Below, piece after piece: positions 63,245 through 64,000 of a DNA stretch of 64,000 nucleotides. Under the pieces are notes generated by a model. The model searched no databases and was not told the DNA's origin. It was given only the letters and a program-made list of their open reading frames with translations. Position 1 is the first letter of the stretch; each line of letters begins with the position of its first letter. The DNA comes from Zygnema cylindricum (taxonomy: Eukaryota; Streptophyta; Zygnematophyceae; Zygnematales; Zygnemataceae), in assembly GCA_037447655.1 (NCBI GenBank), contig JBBHKE010002847.1, forward strand, positions 31,852 to 95,851, read 5' to 3'. The position numbers and the translations under genes are program-made.

Positions 63245-64000
63245 TCACTTTGGAAGTGTCGGTGTGTCCACCTCAAAAAATAGCTTTTCCACTCTTTTGT
63301 GTGGTCGCCTGTGGAGCTGGTTTCTTCTCCAGTTGGTCTTCCGTAATCTGTATCTTCTTCTTGTTTTCTTACTACATTCTGGTCTCCTCATAGACTTTGT
63401 GCTTTTTCCATAAGTTGCCTCCCCATTACCTCTAGAAAGTGTGATCCTTCTCACTATTTTTTGGTCTTTTTCCATAGTTTTATCACTCCCCTGTAAAGTT
63501 ATTATTTTAAAGTTTTTCTTTTTGATTCCTCTGCACTTGAATGACACTATTCTCCTTCTATTTTCTATATGTATTTTCCCATTTTGTGCCAATCCAACAT
63601 TTTCTCTCTCATCATTCTCCTTCCTTACTCTAATATTTTTATCATCTTTTCTCGGTCTTTCTTTCAGTTTTATTTTCAGTTCAGTATGTTCTATATCTTA
63701 AGAATATTCTGCATTCAAATTTAAGTGTACTTCACTTCTTTTTACTCCTCTTTCTTTAAGATTCTCAACCCCTTGTAAGTAATTTCCACACACCAATCTA
63801 TCACAAGAGAGAGTCACAAAAACCAAATCTTTTTCACTCTCTTCTTTCTCCACACTATCTATGGTGACCACACTATTTTCAGTTTCTTCCACTTTCATTT
63901 TCGGTTGCCCTTCACTTCCTTTAACTTCTCTTATTTCAATAACCCCTTCTTTTTGTAAGTTTGTGACACTCACCAATCTGTCATCAAATAACATTGACAG
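63245..64000 (-). pseudogene. Unknown ORF at right edge, probably inside element G3
   Basis: One frame is open from the window edge to 63,245 except for a single TAA at 63,698-63,700, giving at least 250 codons. The first part is acidic with an imperfect 60-residue repeat (DRLVSVTNLQ.. and DRLVCGNYLQ..). The second part is strongly basic (IKLKERPRKDDKNIRVRKEND, RRRYRLRKTNWRRNQLHRR) and ends EKLFFEVDTPTLPK. It lies about 110 bp from the G3 LTR, the same place as ORF3 in G1/G2, but shows no similarity that I can see. No known retroelement domain is present. It is partial, because the start is outside the window. Confidence 0.45.

Overview
The window is a repeat-dominated stretch of a eukaryotic nuclear genome. 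Nearly all recognisable coding sequence belongs to LTR retrotransposons (Ty1/copia with PR-INT-RT-RH order, and Ty3/gypsy chromoviruses with an integrase-linked chromodomain). The spaces between them are full of small terminal-inverted-repeat (TIR) elements. Copia plus chromovirus content, telo-box-like AAACCCTAA sequence and frequent ACGT-core motifs suggest a plant or streptophyte alga with a large genome. I cannot name the organism, and this assignment is inference. Only one short ORF (15,220-15,549, minus) looks like a possible host gene.

Layout. 1-6.4 kb: TIR element, 36-base poly-C run with a long CT tract, LTR fragment, MITE. 6.4-12.85 kb: a young, structurally complete copia element on the minus strand (Element 1; two 1,049-bp LTRs, TCAAA target duplication, gag-pol in one frame broken by one UAG). 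13-16.6 kb: dispersed repeat, a cluster of TGACGTCA palindromes, the candidate host ORF. 16.6-19.2 kb: a chain of MITEs. 19.85-32.56 kb: an old plus-strand copia (Element 2) split by a minus-strand copia (Element 3). 32.56-36.0 kb: a 3.4-kb element with long TIRs. 36.0-38.3 kb: three abutting TIR elements sharing TAA. 38.5-41.8 kb: stacked LTRs. 41.8-52.75 kb: two related degenerate chromoviruses (G1, G2) in the same orientation, separated by a 10-N assembly gap, each with an extra unexplained ORF downstream of the chromodomain. 52.75-56.5 kb: truncated copia (Element 5). 57.4-60.4 kb: more MITEs and TIR elements. 60.7-64 kb: a gypsy-type LTR interrupted by a copia solo LTR, then a partial unknown ORF running off the right edge.

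The most unusual signals are in the copia lineage. The primer-binding site matches the anticodon-loop half of initiator tRNA-Met (as in Drosophila copia), not its 3' end. The gag frame is open from inside the 5' LTR through the primer-binding site. In Element 1 the pol stop codon abuts the polypurine tract, so the internal region is almost wholly coding. The LTRs also carry a tRNA-like A-box/B-box segment on the strand opposite to gag-pol. The chromovirus downstream ORF (basic N-terminus, acidic middle, conserved W-rich block, C-terminal coiled coil) is the other main candidate for something undescribed.
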